Made by a program: the position numbers and the translations under genes
NCBI GenBank assembly: GCA_965223305.1
Contig: CBDCWT010000066.1
Location: 124,001 to 188,000 of the forward strand
Length of the DNA: 64,000 nucleotides
Reading direction: 5' to 3'
Origin: CBDCWT01 sp965223305
GTDB lineage: Bacteria > Planctomycetota > Planctomycetia > Pirellulales > Pirellulaceae
In this document: one piece after another, positions 7,694 through 15,951 of the stretch
How the letters are laid out: each line of letters starts with the position of its first letter
Position numbering within the stretch: position 1 is the first letter of the stretch
Notes under the pieces: model-generated
Database searches by the model: none
The model's input: only the letters and a program-made list of their open reading frames with translations
What the model was told of the DNA's origin: nothing

Positions 7694-8818
7694 CTAGAAG
7701 GCGATCCCCCCACGGATGATCGCCGTCGGATCGGCTCGGACAGCAGCTGTAGCGGACTGAAACTCGATGATCCGCCCAGTCACGTAGCCGATCTCGATGT
7801 AATAACCCGCCCCGCCATCGAGCTTGCGTTCCAACCCAAAGTAGGTGCGAAAATCACGAAGTGTGATCGTGTCATTGGTACCACTCAGCCGTTCGACGGC
7901 ATAGCTGTTGCCACCAAACTCGCCTCCCAGATAGACCCAGTCCTCGAAACCGGATCCCCATGCGATACGGTGGGCTAGTTTTGGTTTGGGAAACAAGATC
8001 TCGTAGCGGCGACCGGGCGCAGGAGTCCAGATGATGCCGCCGGCCGGCAGCAACCGAATGTCGTCACGATTCAGATAAAGAACACCAAAGACCAGTTGCG
8101 CGACTCCCGGAAACCAATCAAAACGGGCTAGTCCCGTCCCGGTCAGTCGAAACGCATCACTTCCATCGACCTGGAAGTCGCTGTAGATTCCCGGAGCCAC
8201 GCCGATAATCGCCATCCACCGCTGGCCGATCTTCGGCAGCCAGAGGAACTCGACGTACGTCTCGTAGATCTGAGCTGGCAAGTCGACAGTGCCGGGTCCA
8301 TCCAGTAGCCGCAACTTTCCCGTCGGGGTAATCAGCAGCGGCCACTCTCGCGTCGGCAGAGGTACCGCAAAGGATGCCGTGAGATCGAATTCCGTGATGC
8401 CGAAGTCGTCAATCTTGTCGTTGCGGTCCAACCAGGTTCCGGTCAGTTTGAGTTTTTGAAAGAACCCCTGTTTGTGTGGAGAGATCATCGAGTCCGGAGG
8501 GGGAGGCTGTTCCAGCACCGACTCCAGGTAGTTTGGCTGCTCGAGGGGTAGAAAACTCTCGATCGACTCTCCGGCACCAGTTCCCAGCGGCGCGAGGAAC
8601 TCCGACGGCGGCAAGTCGGGCGGCGCCAGCACCGATGGCGTGCCAAGTGCGGAACCGGGAACAAACTGGTCCGCAAGGGGATCGGGGCCGCGATACCTCA
8701 GAGGTGGATGTGCAAACCGGCCGACCCCGCTACCCACGATTTCCGCCGAGTGGACGCTCGCCGCCGCGGCAAGCAGCAAGAGCGCGGCAAACTTCAGTCG
8801 GCGAGGGAGAGTGATCAT
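7694..8818 (-). CDS. Putative outer-membrane beta-barrel protein, paralogue A
   Basis: A 374-residue exported protein with a signal peptide (FAALLLLAAAASVHSA). A proline-rich linker to about residue 105 is followed by about 260 residues of alternating hydrophobic and aromatic strands that end in a terminal Phe, as outer-membrane barrels do. It shares with the gene just upstream the blocks LLPAGGIIWTP, LFPKPKLAHR, YLGGEFGG and a C-terminal RGGIAF, so the two are tandem paralogues. It resembles the planctomycete DUF6268-type proteins, but that name is from memory. Only 12 bases separate it from the upstream paralogue, so they are probably one transcript. Ligand or role unknown. Confidence 0.7.
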   Translation of the reverse strand: MITLPRRLKFAALLLLAAAASVHSAEIVGSGVGRFAHPPLRYRGPDPLADQFVPGSALGTPSVLAPPDLPPSEFLAPLGTGAGESIESFLPLEQPNYLESVLEQPPPPDSMISPHKQGFFQKLKLTGTWLDRNDKIDDFGITEFDLTASFAVPLPTREWPLLITPTGKLRLLDGPGTVDLPAQIYETYVEFLWLPKIGQRWMAIIGVAPGIYSDFQVDGSDAFRLTGTGLARFDWFPGVAQLVFGVLYLNRDDIRLLPAGGIIWTPAPGRRYEILFPKPKLAHRIAWGSGFEDWVYLGGEFGGNSYAVERLSGTNDTITLRDFRTYFGLERKLDGGAGYYIEIGYVTGRIIEFQSATAAVRADPTAIIRGGIAF

Positions 8819-8830
8819 GGAGATGTTGTG

Positions 8831-10123
8831 TCAAAAGGCAAGCCCACCCCGGACCATCACCGAGTTCTTGAGCGAGCGAGAAGGTGGGCCGACAGAGGAA
8901 GCAAACACGAGTTCGCGTTCGAAGACATAAGCGACTTCAACGAAACCACGAACTCCTGTATAGGAGGTCCACTCAAGTCCGCCACCAATTCGAATGTCGT
9001 TGATGTCAACTCGTGGGTCGTCGGATGGAGACGGCACACGGTCCACCGTCCAAGTACCACCGCCGTATTCGCCGTTCAGATACCACCAAACGTCTGTGTT
9101 GCCGACTGTGGTCAGGTATTGTGCCAGTTTGGGTTTGGGAAAGAAGATGTCGAACCGCGTTTGGGGGTTAGGAGTCCAGAGGAGACCTCCGGCTGGCAGC
9201 AGGCTCACTTTGACGCGGTCGATGTAGTTGATCCCGCCCTTCACTGCCAAGGTCGGTGTCAAAGCCAGCACCAACACACCCGTGCCCTGAACCCGAATAC
9301 TACGGCTCGAGATCTTCCCGAAGTCGCTGTACACGCCCACGCTGGCGTCGATGTCTGCGCCGAACATGGGAGTTAACATGGGCTGCCAAGCGGCAGCCAA
9401 GTAGGTGCTATAGACTCTGGCAGGAAGCGTCGTGGGGAATTCACTCGGTGAGGTGTCCGGACCATCCCAGAAATGGAACACAAACACCGGCGACACGTGG
9501 ATCGGCTGGCCGCTCCAGAGGAAGTTGGGAAAGTTGACCGTGGTACCCAGCTGTACGTCGTTGGTGCTCATCTCGCGTGGGCTGTCTTTGCCGGCAACCC
9601 AGGTGTAGCGAAAGTGGACGTCTTGAAACAGCCGCATGTAGGGGCCGGGCTCGGGCTGTGGCCAACCACCCGGAACTTCGATGCCTCCCGGAAACAGTGC
9701 CGGCGGCCCGTTTGGAAACAACATCGGAGGTTGCTGGGGATAGACTCCGGGGGCCGGCGTCCCGTATCCGGGGTAACCGGGTGCGATCGCGCCCGTGGCG
9801 CCGGGGGGCTGTCCGTAGGGCGCCGCCGATCCGCCTAAGGTCGGTGGCTGTTGACCGAACAGCGAGGGGGCGGTGGACGCCGCGTCGGGTCCGGTTGAAT
9901 AGGGATCGAACGACGGTGTGCCCAGCGTCGCGGGCGGCGTCCGGGTGTAGACGGGAACACTCTGAGGTGTGATCGGCACGAGTCCATCCCTTGGCAGGGA
10001 GCGACTAGGTGTCGAATCAAAGACGGGACTTGGCTGCAACCGGGGGGCTTGAGCGAGAGCGCGGGTTGCGAAAGTCGCGGCGACAATCCCAACGACGCAC
10101 GGAAAAATCGATCGTTGCCACAC
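8831..10123 (-). CDS. Putative outer-membrane beta-barrel protein, paralogue B
   Basis: A 430-residue exported protein. From the GTG at 10123 it has a signal peptide (IFPCVVGIVAATFATRALA). A long Pro/Gly-rich low-complexity linker follows (about residues 30-150, with repeated Q-P-P and Y-G motifs). The rest is a strand-rich C-terminal domain homologous to the next gene, with LLPAGGLLWTP, FFPKPKLAQY, YLNGEYGG and the end RGGLAF. A longer frame reaches 10240, but its first 39 codons do not look like a signal peptide. It is the first gene of a probable operon with paralogue A and the small lipoprotein. Function unknown; surface exposure is inferred from the barrel-like C-terminus. Confidence 0.7.
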   Translation of the reverse strand: MWQRSIFPCVVGIVAATFATRALAQAPRLQPSPVFDSTPSRSLPRDGLVPITPQSVPVYTRTPPATLGTPSFDPYSTGPDAASTAPSLFGQQPPTLGGSAAPYGQPPGATGAIAPGYPGYGTPAPGVYPQQPPMLFPNGPPALFPGGIEVPGGWPQPEPGPYMRLFQDVHFRYTWVAGKDSPREMSTNDVQLGTTVNFPNFLWSGQPIHVSPVFVFHFWDGPDTSPSEFPTTLPARVYSTYLAAAWQPMLTPMFGADIDASVGVYSDFGKISSRSIRVQGTGVLVLALTPTLAVKGGINYIDRVKVSLLPAGGLLWTPNPQTRFDIFFPKPKLAQYLTTVGNTDVWWYLNGEYGGGTWTVDRVPSPSDDPRVDINDIRIGGGLEWTSYTGVRGFVEVAYVFERELVFASSVGPPSRSLKNSVMVRGGLAF

Positions 10124-10229
10124 AATAGACTCAAGGCTAGAGGAGTCGAATGACGACAAGAGTGGGTTGTCAAGGGCCGCGGAAAGTAACAGAGGGCGCG
10201 CGGCGGGGTCAATAGCGCATCCCTTGGGG

Positions 10230-10310
10230 GCAGCATGCAATGCTGCCGTCAGCGTCGCTTTTTCAAGAGTTGTCCGCTAGAATACCCCCGTCCTGCGGAT
10301 TGTCCGCAGG
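10230..10310. promoter_or_regulatory. Two hairpins upstream of ftsH
   Basis: In the divergent gap between the outer-membrane gene and ftsH there are two clean inverted repeats: GCAGCATGCAATGCTGC (10230-10246) and CCTGCGGATTGTCCGCAGG (10292-10310, 8-bp arms and 3-base loop). A TTGACA at 10372 could be a -35 box but lacks a convincing -10. Whether these are operators, attenuators or leftover repeats cannot be decided from sequence. Confidence 0.35.
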
Positions 10311-10513
10311 TTGCATGGGGGCTAAAGCGAGACAGCGTCAGCTGTTAGTGCGTGGTGCGCACGCCGGCCGGTTGACAAGAGTGACGCGAGGCCCGGTTCA
10401 CTAGAACCCGCCCAGTTGGGGCCAGAATGCACCTGCGGCGCGAGCACGGGGGGCACGGACACCGCGGTTGGGAACGACCAGGTGTTTGACCCCTGTTTCA
10501 AGAAAGGTTGCTG

Positions 10514-12460
10514 ATGGAGAGTCCCTCAAAAGATCCCGAATCAACCCCGGAGGGAAGCCGTCCGCCTCAGCGACGCGCAAATCCGAACCTCTGGTTGCTG
10601 CTGGGTCTGATGACCGTTGTGGCGGTCATGCTGTTCTACAAGCCCGGGCCACAGCGCTCGACTATTTCCAGCACGTTTCTGCGGGAACAAATAAAGTCGG
10701 ACAACGTTGCGAGCCTCGAGATCCAGGGCGAACAGGACGGTTTCGGCGAGTTCATTGTCCCTCCTACGGCGCCGCCGAATCCGGACGAGGAGGGAGCCGA
10801 ACCCAAGAAGCTTCTGAAGCACTTTCGGGTCACTTTGCTGCTCGACGACTATTCCCGCACGGAGCTCATCGAGCTGTGCAAAGACCACAATGTCTCCTAC
10901 GACGCAAAACCCAGCAACGAAAACGCGCTGCTTACGGTTTGGATGATCGCGATTCTGTTGCCGGTGGTGCTCTTTGTTTTTCTGTGGATGTCGTTTCGAA
11001 GAACCCGCGACCAACTCATGGGCGGCGGTTTTCTCTCAGGGTTTAGCAAGAGCCCTGCCAAGCGCTACGAATCGTCACAGCAGACAGTCACCTTCCAAGA
11101 CGTGGCGGGGTTAAAGGGAGTCAAAGCCGACTTGCTCGAGATTGTCGAGTATTTGAAAGACCCACAGAAGTTTCAGCGTCTAGGTGGACGGGTCCCGAAA
11201 GGTGCTTTGCTGATGGGACCGCCAGGAACCGGCAAGACGCTGCTGGCGCGGGCCGTGGCTGGCGAGGCGGGGGTGCCTTACTACTCGGTGAGCGGTTCCG
11301 AGTTCATTCAGATGTTCGTGGGTGTCGGGGCCAGCCGGGTGCGCGATCTTTTTCAAAACGCGAAGGAGAACGCACCGGCCATTATCTTCATCGACGAGAT
11401 CGACGCCGTCGGCAGGCAGCGGGGTGCCGGACTGGGAGGTGGTCACGATGAACGCGAACAGACGCTCAATCAGATCCTCAGCGAAATGGACGGATTCACT
11501 CAGACCGACTCGGTGATTGTCCTCGCCGCCACCAACCGGCCGGACGTCTTAGATCCGGCACTGTTGCGGCCCGGCCGCTTCGACCGCCACGTAACTGTCG
11601 GTCGCCCCACCCAAGAAGGGCGTTTGGAGATCTTCAAGGTTCACGTCCGCGAGGTACCCTTGGCGGACGACGTCGATTTGGAAGTGCTGGCCTCCAGCAC
11701 CATTGGGCTCACCGGCGCCGATATCCGCAACATCGTCAACGAAGCCGCTCTCTGGGCGGCGCGCCGTGACAAAAGCCAGGTCGAAATGGAAGATTTCGAC
11801 TACGCTCGGGACAAAGTCCTGATGGGGGCCAAACGAGAAGAAGTGCTGAGCGATAAGGAAAAGGAGAAGACCGCCTATCACGAGGCCGGGCACACCCTGA
11901 TGGCCTGGATGTTGCCGGGAGCCCATCGCGTGCACAAGGTAACGATCGTTCCACGCGGGCGTTCGCTCGGCTCGACGCAAACCATGCCCTCCGAAGATCG
12001 CCTGAGTATGTCGGAGAGCGAACTGCGGGATCACCTGATTGTTTTGCTGGGAGGACGAGCTGCCGAGGAATTGGTCTACGAAGAGACAACCGTCGGCGCG
12101 GAGAACGATCTCGAGCGGGCGACCGGGATGGCACGACGGATGGTGACGCATTGGGGAATGAGCGACCGGCTGGGGCCCGTCAGCTACAAAATGTCCGATG
12201 ACGACCCGTTTCTGGGACGCGAAATGCACCAGCAGCGGCAGTTCAGCGAGCACACGATGGAGTTGATCGATGAGGAGGTCGCCAAGATCTTGTTAGGGGC
12301 CGAGCAACGTTCGGGAGAGTTGCTGAACGAGAACCGTGACAAGCTCGACAAGCTGGCCTCGACTTTGCTCGAACGTGAAGAGCTTCATGAGCGCGAGATC
12401 GAAGAGCTGATCGGCCCGTCAGTGCATTCCCCGCAAGTCGAGGTTGGCACGAACGCCTGA
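10514..12460 (+). CDS. ftsH: ATP-dependent zinc metalloprotease FtsH
   Basis: A 648-residue membrane-bound AAA+ protease that degrades misfolded and regulatory membrane and soluble proteins. Seen are two N-terminal membrane segments (about residues 28-42 and 143-160) bracketing a periplasmic domain, and Walker A GPPGTGKT (about 235-242). Walker B is IIFIDEID, the second region of homology is ATNRPDVLDPALLRPGRFDR, and the zinc-binding HEAGH is followed by the distal acidic ligand region AENDLERAT. Length is normal. I choose the ATG at 10514 (AGAAAGG 6 bases upstream) over a TTG at 10508. rsgA follows 90 bases downstream. Confidence 0.97.
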   Translation: MESPSKDPESTPEGSRPPQRRANPNLWLLLGLMTVVAVMLFYKPGPQRSTISSTFLREQIKSDNVASLEIQGEQDGFGEFIVPPTAPPNPDEEGAEPKKLLKHFRVTLLLDDYSRTELIELCKDHNVSYDAKPSNENALLTVWMIAILLPVVLFVFLWMSFRRTRDQLMGGGFLSGFSKSPAKRYESSQQTVTFQDVAGLKGVKADLLEIVEYLKDPQKFQRLGGRVPKGALLMGPPGTGKTLLARAVAGEAGVPYYSVSGSEFIQMFVGVGASRVRDLFQNAKENAPAIIFIDEIDAVGRQRGAGLGGGHDEREQTLNQILSEMDGFTQTDSVIVLAATNRPDVLDPALLRPGRFDRHVTVGRPTQEGRLEIFKVHVREVPLADDVDLEVLASSTIGLTGADIRNIVNEAALWAARRDKSQVEMEDFDYARDKVLMGAKREEVLSDKEKEKTAYHEAGHTLMAWMLPGAHRVHKVTIVPRGRSLGSTQTMPSEDRLSMSESELRDHLIVLLGGRAAEELVYEETTVGAENDLERATGMARRMVTHWGMSDRLGPVSYKMSDDDPFLGREMHQQRQFSEHTMELIDEEVAKILLGAEQRSGELLNENRDKLDKLASTLLEREELHEREIEELIGPSVHSPQVEVGTNA

Positions 12461-12550
12461 ACCAGCGGAAGCGTTGGCAGCCGGTTTGTGGGAACTTGTG
12501 GGCTACGGCTGATGTTGCGAGACACCTCGCTTGCTCGAGGCACCTCAATC

Positions 12551-13684
12551 ATGGGACGGAAAAAAAAGAAGATCCGTGCCGAATTTCGCAAGAAGTACGA
12601 GTCACGTTCGCGCCAGGGTGATTTGACGCGCGAGTACTCGCAGCACGGCTTTGAAGAAGACGATACCGTTCGTGACGAACGAATCAGTGGCAAAGGCGAG
12701 CTGACTCGAAAACGAACGGTCATTGGCAACCTTCGTGATGATGAAGAAGCGGTATTCGCCGTCGAACTGAACGTCGACGAGTCGGTTTGCCTGACCGGTC
12801 GCGTGTTGTCGGTGCACGGGTTGACCAGCCAAGTCCAGGACGAGCGGGGCGCGATCCACCGCTGTGCCGTCCGCCGGCTGCTCAAGACGCTCAGCACCGA
12901 TCAACGGCATGTAGTCGCCGCCGGGGATCGAGTGCTGTTCCGCCCCACGAACTCCGGCGAGGGTTTCATCGAGCGCATCGAACCTCGTCGCGGGCTGCTC
13001 TGCCGCACCAGCAAAGGACGTCAACACGTGATGGTGGCCAACGTCGACCAGCTGTTGATCGTCGCCAGCGTGGCGGAGCCGATGCTCAAGCCGAACCTCG
13101 TCGATCGGTTCCTAGTCACCGCTGAGAAGTCGAAGATCCGGCCGGTCATCTGTTTCAACAAGATCGACCTTGTTGAGCGAGCCGACTTGCAGCCGCTGGC
13201 AGGCGTCTATGGGCGGATGGGTTACCAGGTTGTGATGTTGTCCGCCACGACGGGAGCCGGCATCTCGGAGCTGAGGGAGATCCTCAAAGGGAAGGAAAGC
13301 GTCGTGGCCGGGCAAAGCGGCGTCGGCAAGTCGTCGCTGCTGAACGCTGTGGAACCCCAGCTCGGCCTGCGGGTCCGCGAAGTGAGCGAAGAGAATCAAA
13401 AGGGCAAGCACACCACAACGGCGGCAAGGTTGCTCCCGCTGGCCATGACCGGCTACGTCGTCGATACCCCGGGAATACGCCAGTTTCAACTCTGGGACGT
13501 GATTCCGGAGGAAGTGGCCGGCTACTACCGAGACATCCGGCCCTACGTAAGCCTCTGCCGTTTTCCGGATTGCACGCACACGCACGAAGAGGACTGCGCG
13601 GTCAAGGACGCCGTCGCGGACGGCAGGCTGGACGTGCGACGTTACGAGAGCTACTGCTACCTCCGCAGCGGTGATGGCGTATAG
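12551..13684 (+). CDS. rsgA: Ribosome small-subunit-dependent GTPase RsgA
   Basis: A 377-residue circularly permuted GTPase that helps late maturation of the 30S subunit. It has a basic N-terminal extension (MGRKKKKIRAEFRKK) and an OB-fold region. The GTPase motifs come in permuted order: G4 FNKIDLVE, then G1 GQSGVGKSS, then G3 DTPGIRQF. A C-terminal zinc-binding segment, CRFPDCTHTHEEDC, follows. A longer frame opens at 12488, but the ATG at 12551 gives the usual beginning. It lies downstream of ftsH on the same strand and converges with the minus-strand nitrilase gene, with 17 bases between the stops. Confidence 0.95.
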   Translation: MGRKKKKIRAEFRKKYESRSRQGDLTREYSQHGFEEDDTVRDERISGKGELTRKRTVIGNLRDDEEAVFAVELNVDESVCLTGRVLSVHGLTSQVQDERGAIHRCAVRRLLKTLSTDQRHVVAAGDRVLFRPTNSGEGFIERIEPRRGLLCRTSKGRQHVMVANVDQLLIVASVAEPMLKPNLVDRFLVTAEKSKIRPVICFNKIDLVERADLQPLAGVYGRMGYQVVMLSATTGAGISELREILKGKESVVAGQSGVGKSSLLNAVEPQLGLRVREVSEENQKGKHTTTAARLLPLAMTGYVVDTPGIRQFQLWDVIPEEVAGYYRDIRPYVSLCRFPDCTHTHEEDCAVKDAVADGRLDVRRYESYCYLRSGDGV

Positions 13685-13701
13685 GCTGAGCGGACGTGCT
13701 G

Positions 13702-14742
13702 CTACCGCCTGGCGTCCTGAATCCTGGTATTCCGCGCCAGCATCTCGTGGGACGTTTCCACTCCAAACTCGGCCAGCAGTTGTGGCACGGAGACATCTGC
13801 TGAGAGGCTCTCTACCGCCGCCCAAGCCTCCACATGCTTGGTTCTCACATTGATCTTTCGCCCGTACTTGGCCCGCGCGCGATCCAGCTTGCGCATGTAC
13901 TGGTATCCTTGCACAACCGCCACATCCAAGTTGATCGGTGCACACACCCATTTTCCAAATCGGCCGGTCGACACGACATCTTCGCCCAAGACGTCGACCA
14001 CTTTAGTGGCTTGAATGCGGGTGCTGGAAACAACGTAGAACTTGTTGATCCACGCCATGCCGTTGAGCATCTGGCCGCCGGCAAATGCAGACGGCCAGAA
14101 GACGATTTCCGCGCCCTTGGCTGCCAGCTTGCTCCAATTCTGGTGCCAGTTGACATCGAAGCAGATTTGAATGCCGATCGTGCCGAAGTCAAGCTTGAAG
14201 ACCGGTGGATCGAGTGTCCCAGGAGTGATGCCACCTCGCAGTTCACTTTCGGTCGGGTTGATCTTCCGATACTCACCGACATACTCACCTGCTCTGTCGA
14301 TCACCACCGCGGAGTTGTAGACGTTTCCAGAGTCACGCGTATAGATCGGACAGATTACGTGGCAATGGTGTCGGCGAGCGAACTCGGCGAAGGGACGCGA
14401 GTAGGGTCCGATCGGCTCCTCGCAGGCAGCAGCTGCGGCCGGACGCGGTCCATCAAGCTGGACCACGTGAAAACACTCCGGCAAGCAGATCACATCGGGC
14501 TGCATGGGGACCATCTCCTCCATCCGCCGCAACATCTTGGCAATCATCTCGTCCGGGGTTCTCGCCGACAGGCCATCCTGGCAGACACTGCCAATCCACA
14601 CCTCCCGCGGCGGAGGCTGGGGGTCCGCTACGGCTTCCGGCGCGGCTGACTCGTTGGCCAAAGAGCTAGCAGCGGCGCCCGCGCCCACTCCCGCCGAGGC
14701 GATAAACGACCGCCTCGAGACGTTGTTGGATGTTCCACTCAT
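13702..14742 (-). CDS. Tat-exported nitrilase-family carbon-nitrogen hydrolase
   Basis: A 346-residue amidohydrolase of the nitrilase superfamily. The N-terminus carries a twin-arginine signal (SRRSFIASAGVGAGAAA), so it should be exported folded. The catalytic Lys and Cys are visible in YRKINPTE and QICFDVNW. LPECF in the preceding segment fits the early conserved part of the fold, and FAEFARRHHCHVICPIY is typical. Thiol-dependent amide or nitrile hydrolysis outside the cytoplasm is expected, substrate unknown. An ATG with a GGAG site upstream supports the start. The promoter region abuts a REP/RAYT relic at 14772-15115. Confidence 0.85.
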   Translation of the reverse strand: MSGTSNNVSRRSFIASAGVGAGAAASSLANESAAPEAVADPQPPPREVWIGSVCQDGLSARTPDEMIAKMLRRMEEMVPMQPDVICLPECFHVVQLDGPRPAAAAACEEPIGPYSRPFAEFARRHHCHVICPIYTRDSGNVYNSAVVIDRAGEYVGEYRKINPTESELRGGITPGTLDPPVFKLDFGTIGIQICFDVNWHQNWSKLAAKGAEIVFWPSAFAGGQMLNGMAWINKFYVVSSTRIQATKVVDVLGEDVVSTGRFGKWVCAPINLDVAVVQGYQYMRKLDRARAKYGRKINVRTKHVEAWAAVESLSADVSVPQLLAEFGVETSHEMLARNTRIQDARR

Positions 14743-14771
14743 AGGAGTCTCCTGCTGGCTGGGCTTGTAGA

Positions 14772-15115
14772 ACGGGCACTCTTGCCCGTCTGTGAGGATT
14801 CCGCGAGCACGTCCCTATTGCCAGTCACGAAACCCGGATACCGCGAACTCCCAGTCTGGATGAATCCAACATCGCCACAGTTCTTCAGCCTGCAGCCCGG
14901 GGCCAAGACGGGGATTCCGTCCAATGTACTGGATGACGTGCCACAGATGTTCCTCGTCGTTTCGAATCGGGCTGCAAACCCGAAGGCCCACCGACGAAAC
15001 CAGGTTGAAGCCACACAATTCAACTTCTTACAGCCGCCAGCTCCGAACCGATAGCAGGCGTTTCCGGCTCCATTTGGGTGCCCCGTCCGCTGGAAAGACG
15101 GGCAAGAGTGCCCGT
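14772..15115. repeat. REP palindromes flanking a transposase relic
   Basis: ACGGGCACTCTTGCCCGT at 14772-14789 and ACGGGCAAGAGTGCCCGT at 15098-15115 are the same palindrome in opposite orientation (loop CTCT against AGAG). They enclose about 310 bases that contain the remains of a REP-associated transposase on the minus strand. This is the layout of a REP/BIME locus carrying its own RAYT. It fills most of the gap between the nitrilase and tetR genes. Confidence 0.75.
14815..15018 (-). pseudogene. Fragment of a REP-associated tyrosine transposase (RAYT)
   Basis: A 67-codon open stretch reads NDEEHLWHVIQYIGRNPRLG followed by a W-rich segment (RCWIHPDWEFAVSGF). It resembles the C-terminal end of the IS200-related Y1 transposases (TnpA_REP) that mobilise REP palindromes. 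The HUH motif and catalytic Tyr regions of a complete enzyme, which is about 150-230 residues, are missing upstream, so this is a relic. The assignment rests on recognising the HLWHVIQYIGRNP pattern, not on a search. Confidence 0.5.
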
Positions 15116-15210
15116 CCCACCGATGTCGTCCCACGGATCTCCTCGCGGCCCCCGGCCCGTTTCATTGGACGGGGTTCCCCTGAAGGGACGTGGAAACTTT
15201 GCTTGACCTC

Positions 15211-15247
15211 TTGACATTTATTGACGAACAGTCAATAATTGCTTGTC
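15211..15247 (+). promoter_or_regulatory. TetR-gene promoter with operator palindrome in the spacer
   Basis: TTGACA (15211-15216), a 17-base spacer and AATAAT (15234-15239) make a near-consensus sigma-70-type promoter. The palindrome TTATTGAC-GAACA-GTCAATAA (15218-15238) fills the spacer and overlaps the -10. Binding there would block polymerase, so autorepression by the TetR protein is likely. The predicted transcription start falls at about 15246, one or two bases before the ATG at 15248, so the message should be leaderless. Confidence 0.65.
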
Positions 15248-15850
15248 ATGAGTACCCAAACTAGGAAACAACGTGAGATTCAGGAGCGGGAGGAGCGGAT
15301 CCTCGAGGTTTCGCGGCCTCTGTTGATCGAGCAGGGGTATCACGGTCTGAGTATGGACCGGGTCGCCGAGTCGCTCCAATACAGCAAGGGCACCATCTAC
15401 AACCACTTCTCCTGCAAAGAAGAGATCATCATCGCCCTGGCGATCCAGACGACTGAGAAGCGAGCTGGGTTGTTTGAGCGCGCGGCCGCGTTTCAGGGTT
15501 CCTCCAGGGAGCGGGTGCACGCTATTGGTGCTGCAGCCACACTTTTTGTGCAGTTGTTCCCAGATCACTTCAAGCTCGAGACGATCATCCGCTCGGCCTC
15601 GATTTGGGAAAAAACGTCGGAGAAACGCCGGGCTGTGATGAGATCCTGCGAGAGCCGATGTACGGGGGTCGTGGCGGGCGTGGTGCGCGACGCGGTCGCA
15701 CAGGGTGACCTGGCATTACCCAACGAACTAGCTCCTGAAGATCTCGTGTTCGGACTCTGGTCCATCAGCTACGGGGCGTTTTCGATCATCACTACAAGCG
15801 ATCAACTGGTCGACTTGGGAATACGCGAGCCGTTCATGGCGGTTTCATGA
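15248..15850 (+). CDS. TetR-family regulator, apparent frameshift near the 3' end
   Basis: A 200-residue TetR-type repressor. The N-terminal helix-turn-helix reads YHGLSMDRVAESLQYSKGTIYNHF, followed by a helical ligand domain. It precedes an RND efflux pair and probably controls it. The frame ends at 15850 as FMAVS-stop. The sequence immediately after, read in the next frame from 15846 to a stop at 15977, encodes 43 residues (HENVNRLLDGFGWKPL and on to EVFPDEF) that look like the natural C-terminus of this family. One extra T in GGTTTC (15841-15846) would explain it. Either the gene carries a recent +1 indel, or the read has an error, or recoding occurs. DNA binding should be intact. Confidence 0.85.
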   Translation: MSTQTRKQREIQEREERILEVSRPLLIEQGYHGLSMDRVAESLQYSKGTIYNHFSCKEEIIIALAIQTTEKRAGLFERAAAFQGSSRERVHAIGAAATLFVQLFPDHFKLETIIRSASIWEKTSEKRRAVMRSCESRCTGVVAGVVRDAVAQGDLALPNELAPEDLVFGLWSISYGAFSIITTSDQLVDLGIREPFMAVS

Positions 15851-15951
15851 GAACGTCAACCGGCTGCTGGATGGTTTCGGTTGGAAGCCATTATCGGGTG
15901 ACTACGACTACGATCAGACGATGGTCCGCATTCAAAACGAGGTGTTTCCAG

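Noticed and set aside
14739..15134. 131-codon minus-strand frame over the RAYT relic
   Set aside because: It is in a different frame from the transposase-like peptide and has no family features.
15847..15951. Adaptor gene starting at the ATGA overlap with tetR
   Set aside because: The 35 extra residues are low-complexity and not signal-like, while another frame of the same bases encodes a plausible TetR tail.
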